Positions 7,529-13,763 of a DNA stretch of 18,436 nt are shown one piece after another. Under the pieces are notes generated by a model. That model was not told where the DNA came from. It ran no database searches and saw only the letters and a list, made by a program, of their open reading frames with translations. Origin of the DNA: JBJEXX01 sp051886215 (GTDB lineage: Bacteria; Bacillota_I; Bacilli_A; RF39; UBA660); NCBI GenBank assembly GCA_051886215.1, contig JBJEXX010000047.1:1-18436 (forward strand), written 5' to 3'. Each line of letters opens with the position of its first letter. Position 1 is the stretch's first letter. The position numbers and the translations under genes are program-made.

Positions 7529-7597
7529 ATGGGAGAAGATCTAAAAAAAAATAAGTCAAACAAGTTTAATATTAAATATTTTGAACATAGAAGATAA
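7529..7597 (+). other. A9 tract splitting the real start from the downstream ORF
   Basis: GGAGG (7516-7520) and ATG 7529 open a 22-codon frame (MGEDLKK...) that stops at 7595-7597. It contains nine consecutive A (7543-7551). With one A fewer, the same ATG reads straight into the 7581-8186 frame: MGEDLKK-ISQTSLILNIL-NIEDK. That frame is open back to 7545. This could be phase variation, transcriptional slippage or +1 shifting, a fixed mutation, or an assembly error in a homopolymer. Confidence 0.7.
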
Positions 7598-8186
7598 AAC
7601 ATTTATACATATAAATTCGTTAATAAGATATTATAAATATATTTGTTCTGAATTAGATAAAAAAGGTTTATTAGATAAATATAGATTTTATTTTGATTGT
7701 AATATAGATGATATTAAAAGAGACGTATTAGATAATAATGATAAATTTAGATTGGATGTAGATAGAGATTTTATATACTTAAGAAACATAAAGTCATTTA
7801 ATAAACTTCTAATAGAAAATGCAATAGATGATGTAATAAAAGAAATAATTATAGAGAAATCTTTAAAAAATGAAGAACTATTAAATAATACTTGTAATAT
7901 TTTAGGTATGGAATTTTATAAGACTACAGAAGAAAAATTAAAAAAAGGACTTTTTATAGAATTAGATGAAAATAATAATTTAGTAATAGATAAGAATCAT
8001 AGTAAAGATTATTATATAGCTAAAAAACAAATAGAGTCATGGCCCAAATGGAAACAAGAGTGTGCTAGAGACTTTATGACTCAATTCAAAATAGAGAATG
8101 AAGAAAGTAATAGTGTTAAAGATACTCAACCTATTTTAAGAAAAAGATATAAAATAGTAGGTAGAAAGTTGAATAATAAAAAATAA
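7581..8186 (+). CDS. Unrecognised soluble protein, probably starting at 7529 through an A9 frameshift
   Basis: I do not recognise this protein. The frame as given opens with TTG 7581, which has no Shine-Dalgarno. The well-formed GGAGG/ATG at 7529 is out of frame only because of a nine-A tract, so the intended product is probably about 17 residues longer at its N-terminus. The protein (201 aa from TTG) is charged and mostly helical, with no signal peptide or membrane helix. It has two notable stretches: a Tyr/Asp-rich N-terminal third (DKYRFYFDCNIDDIKRDV) and a SWPKWKQECARDF motif near residue 153. A 'SWP-x-WK' signature recurs in small uncharacterised Firmicute proteins. It ends in a basic tail. 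A second unknown gene follows after 24 nt with its own strong Shine-Dalgarno, so the two look co-transcribed. Function unknown. Confidence 0.7.
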   Translation: MNIEDKTFIHINSLIRYYKYICSELDKKGLLDKYRFYFDCNIDDIKRDVLDNNDKFRLDVDRDFIYLRNIKSFNKLLIENAIDDVIKEIIIEKSLKNEELLNNTCNILGMEFYKTTEEKLKKGLFIELDENNNLVIDKNHSKDYYIAKKQIESWPKWKQECARDFMTQFKIENEESNSVKDTQPILRKRYKIVGRKLNNKK

Positions 8187-8210
8187 AAAGTATTTTAGGA
8201 GGAGATTTAT

Positions 8211-8585
8211 ATGGAAAATAAAAAAATAGATGTACAAAAGATGTTTGATAGATTAGATGAATTTGTAGGATATGACATTATTTGCGATTATATACATTAT
8301 GGAATAGAAAAAAGAGAAAAGCTTAGATTGAGTTCAGTTTTTGCCTATGAAGAGATATTTACAAACGATGGATCTTATCCGTTTATCGGTTATGGCTTCG
8401 CTATTAAAAAAATATGTTCTATATATGGAGAGGAAATTTATAATAATCCCTACATAGATAAAAATTTTGATAGTTTTTCAGAAGATTCTATAGAAGAAAT
8501 TGAACGTCTAATGTTTGGTAATCAATATGTGGATGAAAGAAATAGAGAAATAAAAAAGAAAATGAAAAAGTTAAATTTAGAGTAA
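8211..8585 (+). CDS. Unrecognised small acidic protein
   Basis: A 124-residue protein with a very good start, AGGAGGAG seven nt before ATG 8211. It has no signal or membrane segment. The N-terminus MENKKIDVQKMFDRLDEFVGYDIICDYIHYG looks helical, the middle has aromatic/Gly patches (YPFIGYGFAIKK), and the C-terminus is a charged helix (DERNREIKKKMKKL). Many acidic residues cluster at 83-108. I cannot assign a family. It is second in a two-gene unit with 7581-8186, closed by a strong terminator, and lies between two housekeeping genes (glmS and gpmI), where accessory DNA often sits. Confidence 0.75.
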   Translation: MENKKIDVQKMFDRLDEFVGYDIICDYIHYGIEKREKLRLSSVFAYEEIFTNDGSYPFIGYGFAIKKICSIYGEEIYNNPYIDKNFDSFSEDSIEEIERLMFGNQYVDERNREIKKKMKKLNLE

Positions 8586-8586
8586 T

Positions 8587-8616
8587 GAAGTTATCTGTTA
8601 GTGATAGCTTCTTTTT
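8587..8616 (+). terminator. Intrinsic terminator of the accessory gene pair
   Basis: GAAGTTATC (8587-8595) pairs with GATAGCTTC (8603-8611), with one G-U pair and a 7-nt loop. It is followed by TTTTT. Confidence 0.88.
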
Positions 8617-8627
8617 ATAATGTTATC

Positions 8628-8668
8628 TTTACAAGAATTTAAAAAAATGTTAAAATATCCGCTAACGG
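8628..8668 (+). promoter_or_regulatory. Promoter of the tandem-HTH gene with a small CCG/CGG palindrome
   Basis: TTTACA (8628-8633), 17 nt, then TAAAAT (8651-8656) with an extended-10 TG at 8648-8649. Directly downstream, CCGCTAACGG (8659-8668) is a short inverted repeat and the only G/C-rich patch around. It lies over the predicted start site and could be an autoregulatory operator; the operator role is a guess. Confidence 0.6.
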
Positions 8669-8678
8669 GGGATTATAT

Positions 8679-9236
8679 ATGAAAGATGAAACATGTTATT
8701 TAATAGATAAATTAAAAGAAAAAAGAATAGAACAAGGAATATCTCAAAATAAGCTTGCGAAAGAAACTAATATGGCTAATACAACAGTTTTGAGAATGGA
8801 AAATAAAACAATGGACATTACTTTAGATAAATTTATATCTTTAGCAAATGAATTAGGTTACTCTTTAAAACTTGTCCAAAAAGGTGATTATTTTGAAGAT
8901 AATAGAATAAATGTATTAAAAATAATTATGAGTATAAGACATATTAATCAAAATGAATTAGCTAATATAATTGACTGTACACCATCTTATATAAGTAAAA
9001 TATTAAATGGAAATAAAGAGTTAACTAAAGTGGATTATAGTAAAATAAGTAAAGGATTAAATATGAAAGAAAAAGATATGGATAATATAGAAAGATATTA
9101 TAATCTTTTAGATTCTAATTTAAGATCAGAGGATAAAATACTATTTACTAAATTATATGCTCTTGAAACTATATCAGGTACAGAACATACTTCTATAGAT
9201 TACAATCCGAAGTATAAAAAATTAATTTTAAAGTAA
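8679..9236 (+). CDS. XRE-family protein with two tandem HTH domains
   Basis: A 185-residue DNA-binding protein. The first Cro/C1-type HTH is at about 8-62 (KRIEQGISQNKLAKET, then TTVLRMENKTMDITLDKF). After a 12-residue linker the second is at about 75-125 (INQNELANIIDCTPSYISKILNGNKEL). The C-terminal 60 residues are helical and charged, with no recognisable ligand or protease domain. Two HTH units in one chain suggest a pseudo-dimer on a bipartite site. Such regulators control phage, toxin-antitoxin or accessory genes, but no clear toxin is adjacent; its neighbours are two unknown genes upstream and gpmI downstream. It has its own extended -10 promoter and terminator. The Shine-Dalgarno is GGGGGAT, six nt before ATG 8679. 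Confidence 0.82.
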   Translation: MKDETCYLIDKLKEKRIEQGISQNKLAKETNMANTTVLRMENKTMDITLDKFISLANELGYSLKLVQKGDYFEDNRINVLKIIMSIRHINQNELANIIDCTPSYISKILNGNKELTKVDYSKISKGLNMKEKDMDNIERYYNLLDSNLRSEDKILFTKLYALETISGTEHTSIDYNPKYKKLILK

Positions 9237-9237
9237 T

Positions 9238-9264
9238 AAAGACTTAAATTATAGTCTTTTTTTT
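9238..9264 (+). terminator. Intrinsic terminator of the tandem-HTH gene
   Basis: AAAGACT (9238-9244) pairs with AGTCTTT (9253-9259) around an 8-nt loop, then runs into T. Confidence 0.82.
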
Positions 9265-9290
9265 GATACAATAATATAGGAGATGATAAT

Positions 9291-10793
9291 ATGAAACCAA
9301 TGGTATTATGTATATTAGATGGAGTTGGGATAAGAGAAGAAGTTTATGGTAATGCTGTTAAAGAAGCCAAAATGCTAACTTTTAATAGCTTGATGAAAGA
9401 ATATCCTCATAGTTTATTAGAAGCAAGTGGAACTTCTGTAGGACTTCCTGATGGACAAATGGGAAATAGTGAAGTAGGGCATACTAATATCGGAGCTGGT
9501 CGTATTGTATATCAACCATTAGAATTAATAAATAAAAGTATTAAAGATAAAGAATTCTTTAAAAATGAAGAATTAATAAATGCAATAAATCATGCTAAAA
9601 AGAATAATTCTAAACTTCATTTATTGGGTCTTCTAAGTGATGGAGGTGTTCATTCACATATAGATCATTTATTTGCGCTTTTGGATTTATGTAAACAAGA
9701 AAATTTTACTAATGTATATATTCATGCATTTTTAGATGGTCGTGATACTCTTCCTGATGTAGCTCTAAATTATTTAGAAAAATTACAAATAAAATTAAAG
9801 AAAATAGGATTTGGAAAAATTGCTAGTATTATAGGAAGGTATTATGCCATGGATAGAGATAATCGTTGGGATAGAGTAAAATGTGCCTATGATACTATTG
9901 TTAATAAAGATAATTTAATAGATAAAAAAATTAGTGACGTTTTAAATGATAGTTATAGTAATGGAGAATATGATGAATTTGTAAAACCTAATTTATTTGA
10001 AGCTAATGGCATAATAGAAGATAATGATAGCTTGATTGTATTTAATTTTAGACCAGATAGATTAAGAGAATTATTTTCAGCAATTACTAATCCTAATTTT
10101 AAGGAATTTAATGTTAAGAAGTTTAATAATTTAAAATTAGTTACTATGATGTTAGTAAGTGATGAAGTAATTTGTACAAATGCTTTTAAACATCAAGAAC
10201 TAACTAATACATTAGGAGATTATTTAGCGAAAAAAGGATTATCTCAACTTCGTATTGCGGAAACAGAAAAATATGCGCATGTTACTTATTTCTTTGATGG
10301 AGGAATTGATAAAGATTTAAAAAATTGTCAAAGAATTTTAATACCATCGCCAAAAGTTGCTACCTATGATTTAAAACCAGAAATGAGCGCGATAGAAGTT
10401 ACTGATAAACTTATTGAAAAATTAAATGAAGATATATTTGATGTTGTTATTTTAAATTACGCTAATGGAGATATGGTTGGGCATACTGGTAATTTTAAAG
10501 CAACAGTTAAAGCATTAGAAACATTAGATGATTGCCTAAAAAGATTATTTAATAAAATAGAAGAAAAAGAAGGAACTTTAATAATCATTGCGGATCATGG
10601 TAATAGTGATACTATGTTAGATAGTGAAGGTAGGGTAGTAACTTCTCATTCTACAAGTTTAGTACCATTCATTATTACAAATAAAAATCTAAAAGTTAAA
10701 GATGGAAAACTAGCGGATATTGCGCCAACTATGTTAAGTTTATTGAATCTTCCTATTCCAAAAGAAATGACTGGAGAAATTATTGCGAAATAA
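9291..10793 (+). CDS. gpmI: 2,3-bisphosphoglycerate-independent phosphoglycerate mutase
   Basis: GpmI interconverts 3- and 2-phosphoglycerate in glycolysis, using Mn and a phosphoserine intermediate. The 500-residue protein has the family's alkaline-phosphatase-like metal sites: Asp10 (LDGVG), the phosphorylated Ser60 in MGNSEVGHTNIGAGR, Asp394 and His398 (NGDMVGHTGN), Asp435-His436 (ADHGNSDTM) and His453 (SHSTS). The inserted transferase domain is recognised by LSDGGVHSHIDH, AFLDGRDTLPD and GRYYAMDRDNRWDR. Length and motifs are complete. The start is ATG 9291 after AGGAGATGATAAT. It stands alone between two terminators, not in the gap-pgk-tpi-gpmI-eno cluster common in Firmicutes; those genes are not in this window. 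Confidence 0.98.
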   Translation: MKPMVLCILDGVGIREEVYGNAVKEAKMLTFNSLMKEYPHSLLEASGTSVGLPDGQMGNSEVGHTNIGAGRIVYQPLELINKSIKDKEFFKNEELINAINHAKKNNSKLHLLGLLSDGGVHSHIDHLFALLDLCKQENFTNVYIHAFLDGRDTLPDVALNYLEKLQIKLKKIGFGKIASIIGRYYAMDRDNRWDRVKCAYDTIVNKDNLIDKKISDVLNDSYSNGEYDEFVKPNLFEANGIIEDNDSLIVFNFRPDRLRELFSAITNPNFKEFNVKKFNNLKLVTMMLVSDEVICTNAFKHQELTNTLGDYLAKKGLSQLRIAETEKYAHVTYFFDGGIDKDLKNCQRILIPSPKVATYDLKPEMSAIEVTDKLIEKLNEDIFDVVILNYANGDMVGHTGNFKATVKALETLDDCLKRLFNKIEEKEGTLIIIADHGNSDTMLDSEGRVVTSHSTSLVPFIITNKNLKVKDGKLADIAPTMLSLLNLPIPKEMTGEIIAK

Positions 10794-10806
10794 TTTCTTT
10801 TTTTTT
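10776..10806 (+). terminator. Intrinsic terminator overlapping the end of gpmI
   Basis: GAAATTATT (10776-10784) and AATAATTTC (10789-10797) form a perfect 9-bp stem with loop GCGA, followed by nine T. The stop codon TAA (10791-10793) lies inside the 3' arm. Confidence 0.9.
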
Positions 10807-10893
10807 AGGAAAAATTTTATTAATAGGTAATATTATTAATGAAAGAAGGTGGTAATATGCTCATTTAATACTTAACTAAAGAAAGGAGGTGTT

Positions 10894-12189
10894 ATGAAAC
10901 AATTAAAAAAGATATTAATTATAATTATGTTATTATGTCCCTACATAGTAAAAGCATCTACTTACGATATTGCAAGTGATCCTTACTATGTAACAGAGGT
11001 AAAAAATCAAGAAGAAGTATTAGAAGAAGAAACAAGATATAAATTTTATAAAGAAGAAAAGTTATATTCTGATGAATATTATATAGAAGGAGATAATCCT
11101 GTTGATTATCCTTATATGAGTGATAATTACATAATTACAGATTATACAGAATTTTCAAAAGATTATCCAGAAAATCTACCTAATAGAATTATAAAAAGTA
11201 AAGATGTATATCTTTATAAAACATTAAAGAAAATAAGATATATAAATATCAAAGATATAATAGGATCTAATGGTTATTTAAACATAAATGAAATAAATAT
11301 AAAAGAAAAAGATAAAAACATTCCCTATACTATAGACTGTCAAAATTGCCAAAATATAAATAATATATTTGATGAAAAATTAGATAATTATGCTGAAATA
11401 AAGAATAATGAAACTATTATAATAGATTTAAAAGATTATTATAATATAGAAAACTTAACTTTAAATATTTATATATCAGATAAATATGGAACTGATACTA
11501 CATCTTTTAAAATAGATAGTCAAATAAAAAACTATATAGATATTTTTATAGAGACTAATATGTATACTAAAAATAATAATAGTTATTTATTATCATTTGA
11601 TTTAAAAGATTATATTAAAGAAGAATTTTATGATGAAGAAATATATAGTGATAAAGAAATAGATAATGAAAACTATTATTTAGTAGATAAATATAAGGAA
11701 TATTCTTATCAAGATATCAAATATTTATATTATAAAATAAATAAAAATTATTTATTAGATTATTATAAAGAAAAAGATGGATATCTTAAAGATGAAAATG
11801 ATTATAAAATATATTATAAAGTAAGATATAAAAATAAAATTAAATTAAAAGATGATTACATAATAAAATCTAGAAAATATAATTTATATGACATGATAGA
11901 AGATACTACTATCGATATTGATGATATAACTATAGAAAATAATATAGATATAAATAAAAATGGTTTATATAAAGTTAGTTTTAAATATGAAAATAAAGTT
12001 ATAGATACATATGTAATAGTAGATATAGAAGAAGTTATGGAATCAATATCATTTAGTGATAAAAGCGATATAAAAAAAGCTAAAATTATAAATAATGAAT
12101 TAAAAAGCAAAAATAATAATAATAATAAAAATAAAGTTTCAATTTCTTTAATCTTATATTCTTTTCTAAAACTTTTTAGATTAATATAA
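10894..12189 (+). CDS. Unrecognised exported protein with Ig-like C-terminal region, next to spoIIAA
   Basis: A 431-residue protein with an N-terminal signal peptide (KKILIIIMLLCPYIVKAS, likely cut near residue 21) and a hydrophobic C-terminal segment (SISLILYSFLKLF, about 413-427) that could anchor it. The mature part is extremely rich in Tyr, Asp, Lys, Ile, Asn and Glu. Residues about 318-382 end in a pattern like a bacterial Ig-like/DUF5011 domain (NNIDINKNGLYKVSFKY, then TYVIVDIEE). I do not recognise the rest. In many spore formers the gene before spoIIAA is dacF, a D-Ala-D-Ala carboxypeptidase; no penicillin-binding motif (SxxK, SxN, KTG) is evident here. The start is ATG 10894 with AAAGGAGGTG upstream. 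A 9-codon frame (10839-10868) precedes it and is probably not a gene. A spore or division role is only suggested by position. Confidence 0.8.
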   Translation: MKQLKKILIIIMLLCPYIVKASTYDIASDPYYVTEVKNQEEVLEEETRYKFYKEEKLYSDEYYIEGDNPVDYPYMSDNYIITDYTEFSKDYPENLPNRIIKSKDVYLYKTLKKIRYINIKDIIGSNGYLNINEINIKEKDKNIPYTIDCQNCQNINNIFDEKLDNYAEIKNNETIIIDLKDYYNIENLTLNIYISDKYGTDTTSFKIDSQIKNYIDIFIETNMYTKNNNSYLLSFDLKDYIKEEFYDEEIYSDKEIDNENYYLVDKYKEYSYQDIKYLYYKINKNYLLDYYKEKDGYLKDENDYKIYYKVRYKNKIKLKDDYIIKSRKYNLYDMIEDTTIDIDDITIENNIDINKNGLYKVSFKYENKVIDTYVIVDIEEVMESISFSDKSDIKKAKIINNELKSKNNNNNKNKVSISLILYSFLKLFRLI

Positions 12190-12232
12190 TGTCGGAAAAA
12201 TGTTTTGACAAGTTTTGTCGAAAAGGTATATT
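12190..12232 (+). promoter_or_regulatory. Spo0A-box cluster and promoter of spoIIAA-sigF
   Basis: TGTCGAA (12216-12222, in TTTTGTCGAAAA) is a perfect Spo0A box. TGTCGGA (12190-12196) differs by one base, and TTGACAA (12205-12211) reads as TTGTCAA on the other strand, another near match. TTGACA (12205-12210), 16 nt and TATATT (12227-12232) form a vegetative-type promoter overlapped by the boxes. In B. subtilis the spoIIA operon is switched on by phosphorylated Spo0A (with sigma H); the same control is expected here. Confidence 0.72.
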
Positions 12233-12275
12233 TTTTTTAAAATATAATCTATATTGTATTAACGAGGTGGATGAC

Positions 12276-12608
12276 ATGTTAGGTATTAATATGGAATTTA
12301 GAAAAGGAATATTATTTGTAAGACTTAAAGGAGTTTTAGATAGATATACGCTTCAAAATTTTAAAGTAGAAGTTAGTGATTTAATAAAGAAAAATGGTAT
12401 AAAATATCTAGTAATGAATTTAAATCATTTAGATTATATAGATGATGTTGGTATGAAACAATTATTAAAAGATTATAGACAAGTTGCTTCATTAGATGGA
12501 AAAGTAGTTATCTGTGGAATTGAAGAAAAGAATTATCCTAAGAATTTATTAAAAAATACATATGTTAGTAATAATGAACTAAGTGCATTTAGTATTTTAA
12601 ATATATAG
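12276..12608 (+). CDS. spoIIAA: SpoIIAA-like STAS protein, phospho-serine replaced by Asp
   Basis: SpoIIAA is the anti-anti-sigma factor that frees sigma F from SpoIIAB when unphosphorylated. This 110-residue STAS protein aligns along its length with B. subtilis SpoIIAA: MLGINMEF vs MSLGIDMN, RLKGVLDRYT vs RLTGELDHHT, LVMNLNHLDYIDDVG vs IVLNLEDLSFMDSSG, and KVVICGI vs MVVCAI. The decisive oddity is at residues 56-59, D-D-V-G instead of D-S-S-G. The phosphorylated Ser58 is Asp57 here and the next Ser is Val, so no SpoIIAB-type phosphorylation is possible. The start is ATG 12276 (GAGGTGG upstream), which gives the family's usual N-terminus; an in-frame ATG at 12188 would read through the promoter. 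No spoIIAB follows; sigF begins 8 nt later. An Asp at this site acts as a constitutive phospho-mimic in the known system. Confidence 0.88.
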   Translation: MLGINMEFRKGILFVRLKGVLDRYTLQNFKVEVSDLIKKNGIKYLVMNLNHLDYIDDVGMKQLLKDYRQVASLDGKVVICGIEEKNYPKNLLKNTYVSNNELSAFSILNI

Positions 12609-12616
12609 GAGGAATC

Positions 12617-13270
12617 ATGACAGAAGAACTTATAAAAGATGAAGAAAAATTAATTTATTCAATAATAAAAAAATATAGTAATTATTATGATAAAGATGAT
12701 TTATATCAAGTCGCAATAATTGGTTTGGATAAAGCTTATAAATCATATAAAAGAGAAGAAAATACTAAATTTTCAACATATGCTTATAATTGGATAAGAT
12801 GGGAAATATTAGATTATATAAGGAAAGATAGAAGTATTAAAATAAGTAAAGATGTTATAAGCTTAAATAAAAAAATAGATTTAGTTAAAGAAAAAATGAC
12901 TCAAAAATTACAAAGAGAACCAACAACTTTAGAATTATCTTTAATGTTAGATATAGATGAAGAAAAAATAATTGAAGTTAAAAGACAAGTTGAATTAGTA
13001 AAAAGTCTAGATTATTGTTTAAATGAAGAAGAAGATATGAATCTATATGATTATATTAAAAGTGAGGAAAAATCATATGATGCAGATATTCAAGATTTAC
13101 GAATTAGTATCAATGAATTAGATGAAGATGAACAAAAACTTATTAAATCACGCTATTACAATGATATGACTCAACAAGAAACATCAGAAATTTTAGGAAT
13201 GAGTCAAGTTCAAGTTTATAGAAAAGAAAAGAAAATATTAAAAAAATTAGAAAAGAGATTAATTGCTTAA
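12617..13270 (+). CDS. sigF: RNA polymerase sporulation sigma factor sigma-F
   Basis: A sigma-70 family protein of 217 residues. Region 2 is at about 11-72 (LYQVAIIGLDKAYKSY, FSTYAYNWIRWEILDYIR), region 3 at about 78-125 (LQREPTTLELSLMLDIDEEKI) and region 4 at about 165-215. The region 4 helix-turn-helix at 184-205 (TQQETSEILGMSQVQVYRKEKKIL) carries the SQVQVxRxEKKIL signature shared by SigF and SigG. Sigma F directs the first forespore transcription. The position after spoIIAA and before spoVA matches B. subtilis synteny and favours SigF over SigG or SigB. It is about 35 residues shorter than B. subtilis SigF (255 aa); the missing part is mainly N-terminal to region 2. The Shine-Dalgarno AGGAGG overlaps the spoIIAA stop, so translation is probably coupled. 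The missing spoIIAB raises the question of how it is held inactive. Confidence 0.88.
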   Translation: MTEELIKDEEKLIYSIIKKYSNYYDKDDLYQVAIIGLDKAYKSYKREENTKFSTYAYNWIRWEILDYIRKDRSIKISKDVISLNKKIDLVKEKMTQKLQREPTTLELSLMLDIDEEKIIEVKRQVELVKSLDYCLNEEEDMNLYDYIKSEEKSYDADIQDLRISINELDEDEQKLIKSRYYNDMTQQETSEILGMSQVQVYRKEKKILKKLEKRLIA

Positions 13271-13280
13271 TCTCTTTTTT
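13253..13280 (+). terminator. Intrinsic terminator of spoIIAA-sigF
   Basis: AAGAGATTAA (13253-13262) and TTAATCTCTT (13267-13276) make a perfect 10-bp stem with loop TTGC, followed by TTTT. The sigF stop codon (13268-13270) lies in the 3' arm. It separates the sigma-F unit from spoVA. Confidence 0.92.
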
Positions 13281-13309
13281 GTATAAAAAAATAATAATTT
13301 ACCATAATA
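13280..13309 (+). promoter_or_regulatory. Putative sigma-G (forespore) promoter of spoVA
   Basis: TGTATA (13280-13285), 17 nt, CATAATA (13303-13309). The -10 fits the B. subtilis sigma-G form CATAMTA exactly and the -35 is one base from TGAATA. The spoVA operon is sigma-G driven in B. subtilis. The transcript would start only about one base from the GGTGAT Shine-Dalgarno, a short-leader arrangement also seen at 8628-8668 and at the minus-strand promoter near 15457. Confidence 0.6.
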
Positions 13310-13324
13310 TTATTGGTGATAAAT

Positions 13325-13762
13325 ATGGAAAAGAAACAATATCAAAATTTAGTAGATAAACATAAACCTACTGAACATAGAATTAGAAATGGCATTATTG
13401 CTTTTATAATAGGTGGAATAATAGGAATGTTAGGACAAGGTCTTATAGATGTTTATAGTACTTTATTGGAAGTTCCTGCTAAAGAGGCTGGTACTTATGT
13501 GAGTGTAACTTTTGTTTTTCTAGCTTCATTGTTTACAGCTTTAGGGTTCTTTGATAGTTGGGTAACATTTGCTAAGTGTGGTTTGATAATACCTATCACA
13601 GGATTTTCTCATTCAATGACAAGTGCGGCCTTAGATTATAGAAGTGAAGGACCTATATTTGGTATAGGTAGTAACATTTTTAAACTAGCCGGATCAGTAA
13701 TATTATATGGTGTAGTTGCCGCTTGGATATTCGGAATGATTAGATATTGTATAGGAGGATAA
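13325..13762 (+). CDS. spoVAC: Stage V sporulation protein AC (DPA channel subunit)
   Basis: SpoVAC is a mechanosensitive membrane subunit of the channel that moves Ca-dipicolinate into the forespore and releases it in germination. This 145-residue protein has a basic N-terminus and hydrophobic helices at about 24-47, 57-78, 82-98 and 120-142. It also has the family's strongly conserved loops GMLGQGLIDVY, ALGFFDSW, CGLIIPITGFSHSMTSAALDY and EGPIFGIGSNIFKLAGSVI. The start is ATG 13325 (GGTGAT upstream). TTG and GTG codons just upstream fall in the Shine-Dalgarno. First gene of spoVAC-AD-AE, the minimal three-gene core found in clostridia; spoVAA and spoVAB are not present here. Confidence 0.97.
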   Translation: MEKKQYQNLVDKHKPTEHRIRNGIIAFIIGGIIGMLGQGLIDVYSTLLEVPAKEAGTYVSVTFVFLASLFTALGFFDSWVTFAKCGLIIPITGFSHSMTSAALDYRSEGPIFGIGSNIFKLAGSVILYGVVAAWIFGMIRYCIGG

Positions 13763-13763
13763 T

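Noticed and set aside
10839..10868. Nine-codon frame MKEGGNMLI as a leader peptide
   Set aside because: It has Shine-Dalgarno-like GAAGGTGG inside, but there is no attenuator hairpin and no run of regulatory codons; probably chance.
11856..12110. Minus-strand hydrophobic ORF opposite the exported protein gene
   Set aside because: Antisense shadow of an AT-rich coding gene, without a ribosome binding site; the plus-strand frame is far longer and has a signal peptide.
12188..12275. In-frame N-terminal extension of SpoIIAA (MSEKCFDKF...)
   Set aside because: It is coded by the Spo0A boxes and the promoter. The GAGGTGG/ATG 12276 start gives the family's normal N-terminus.
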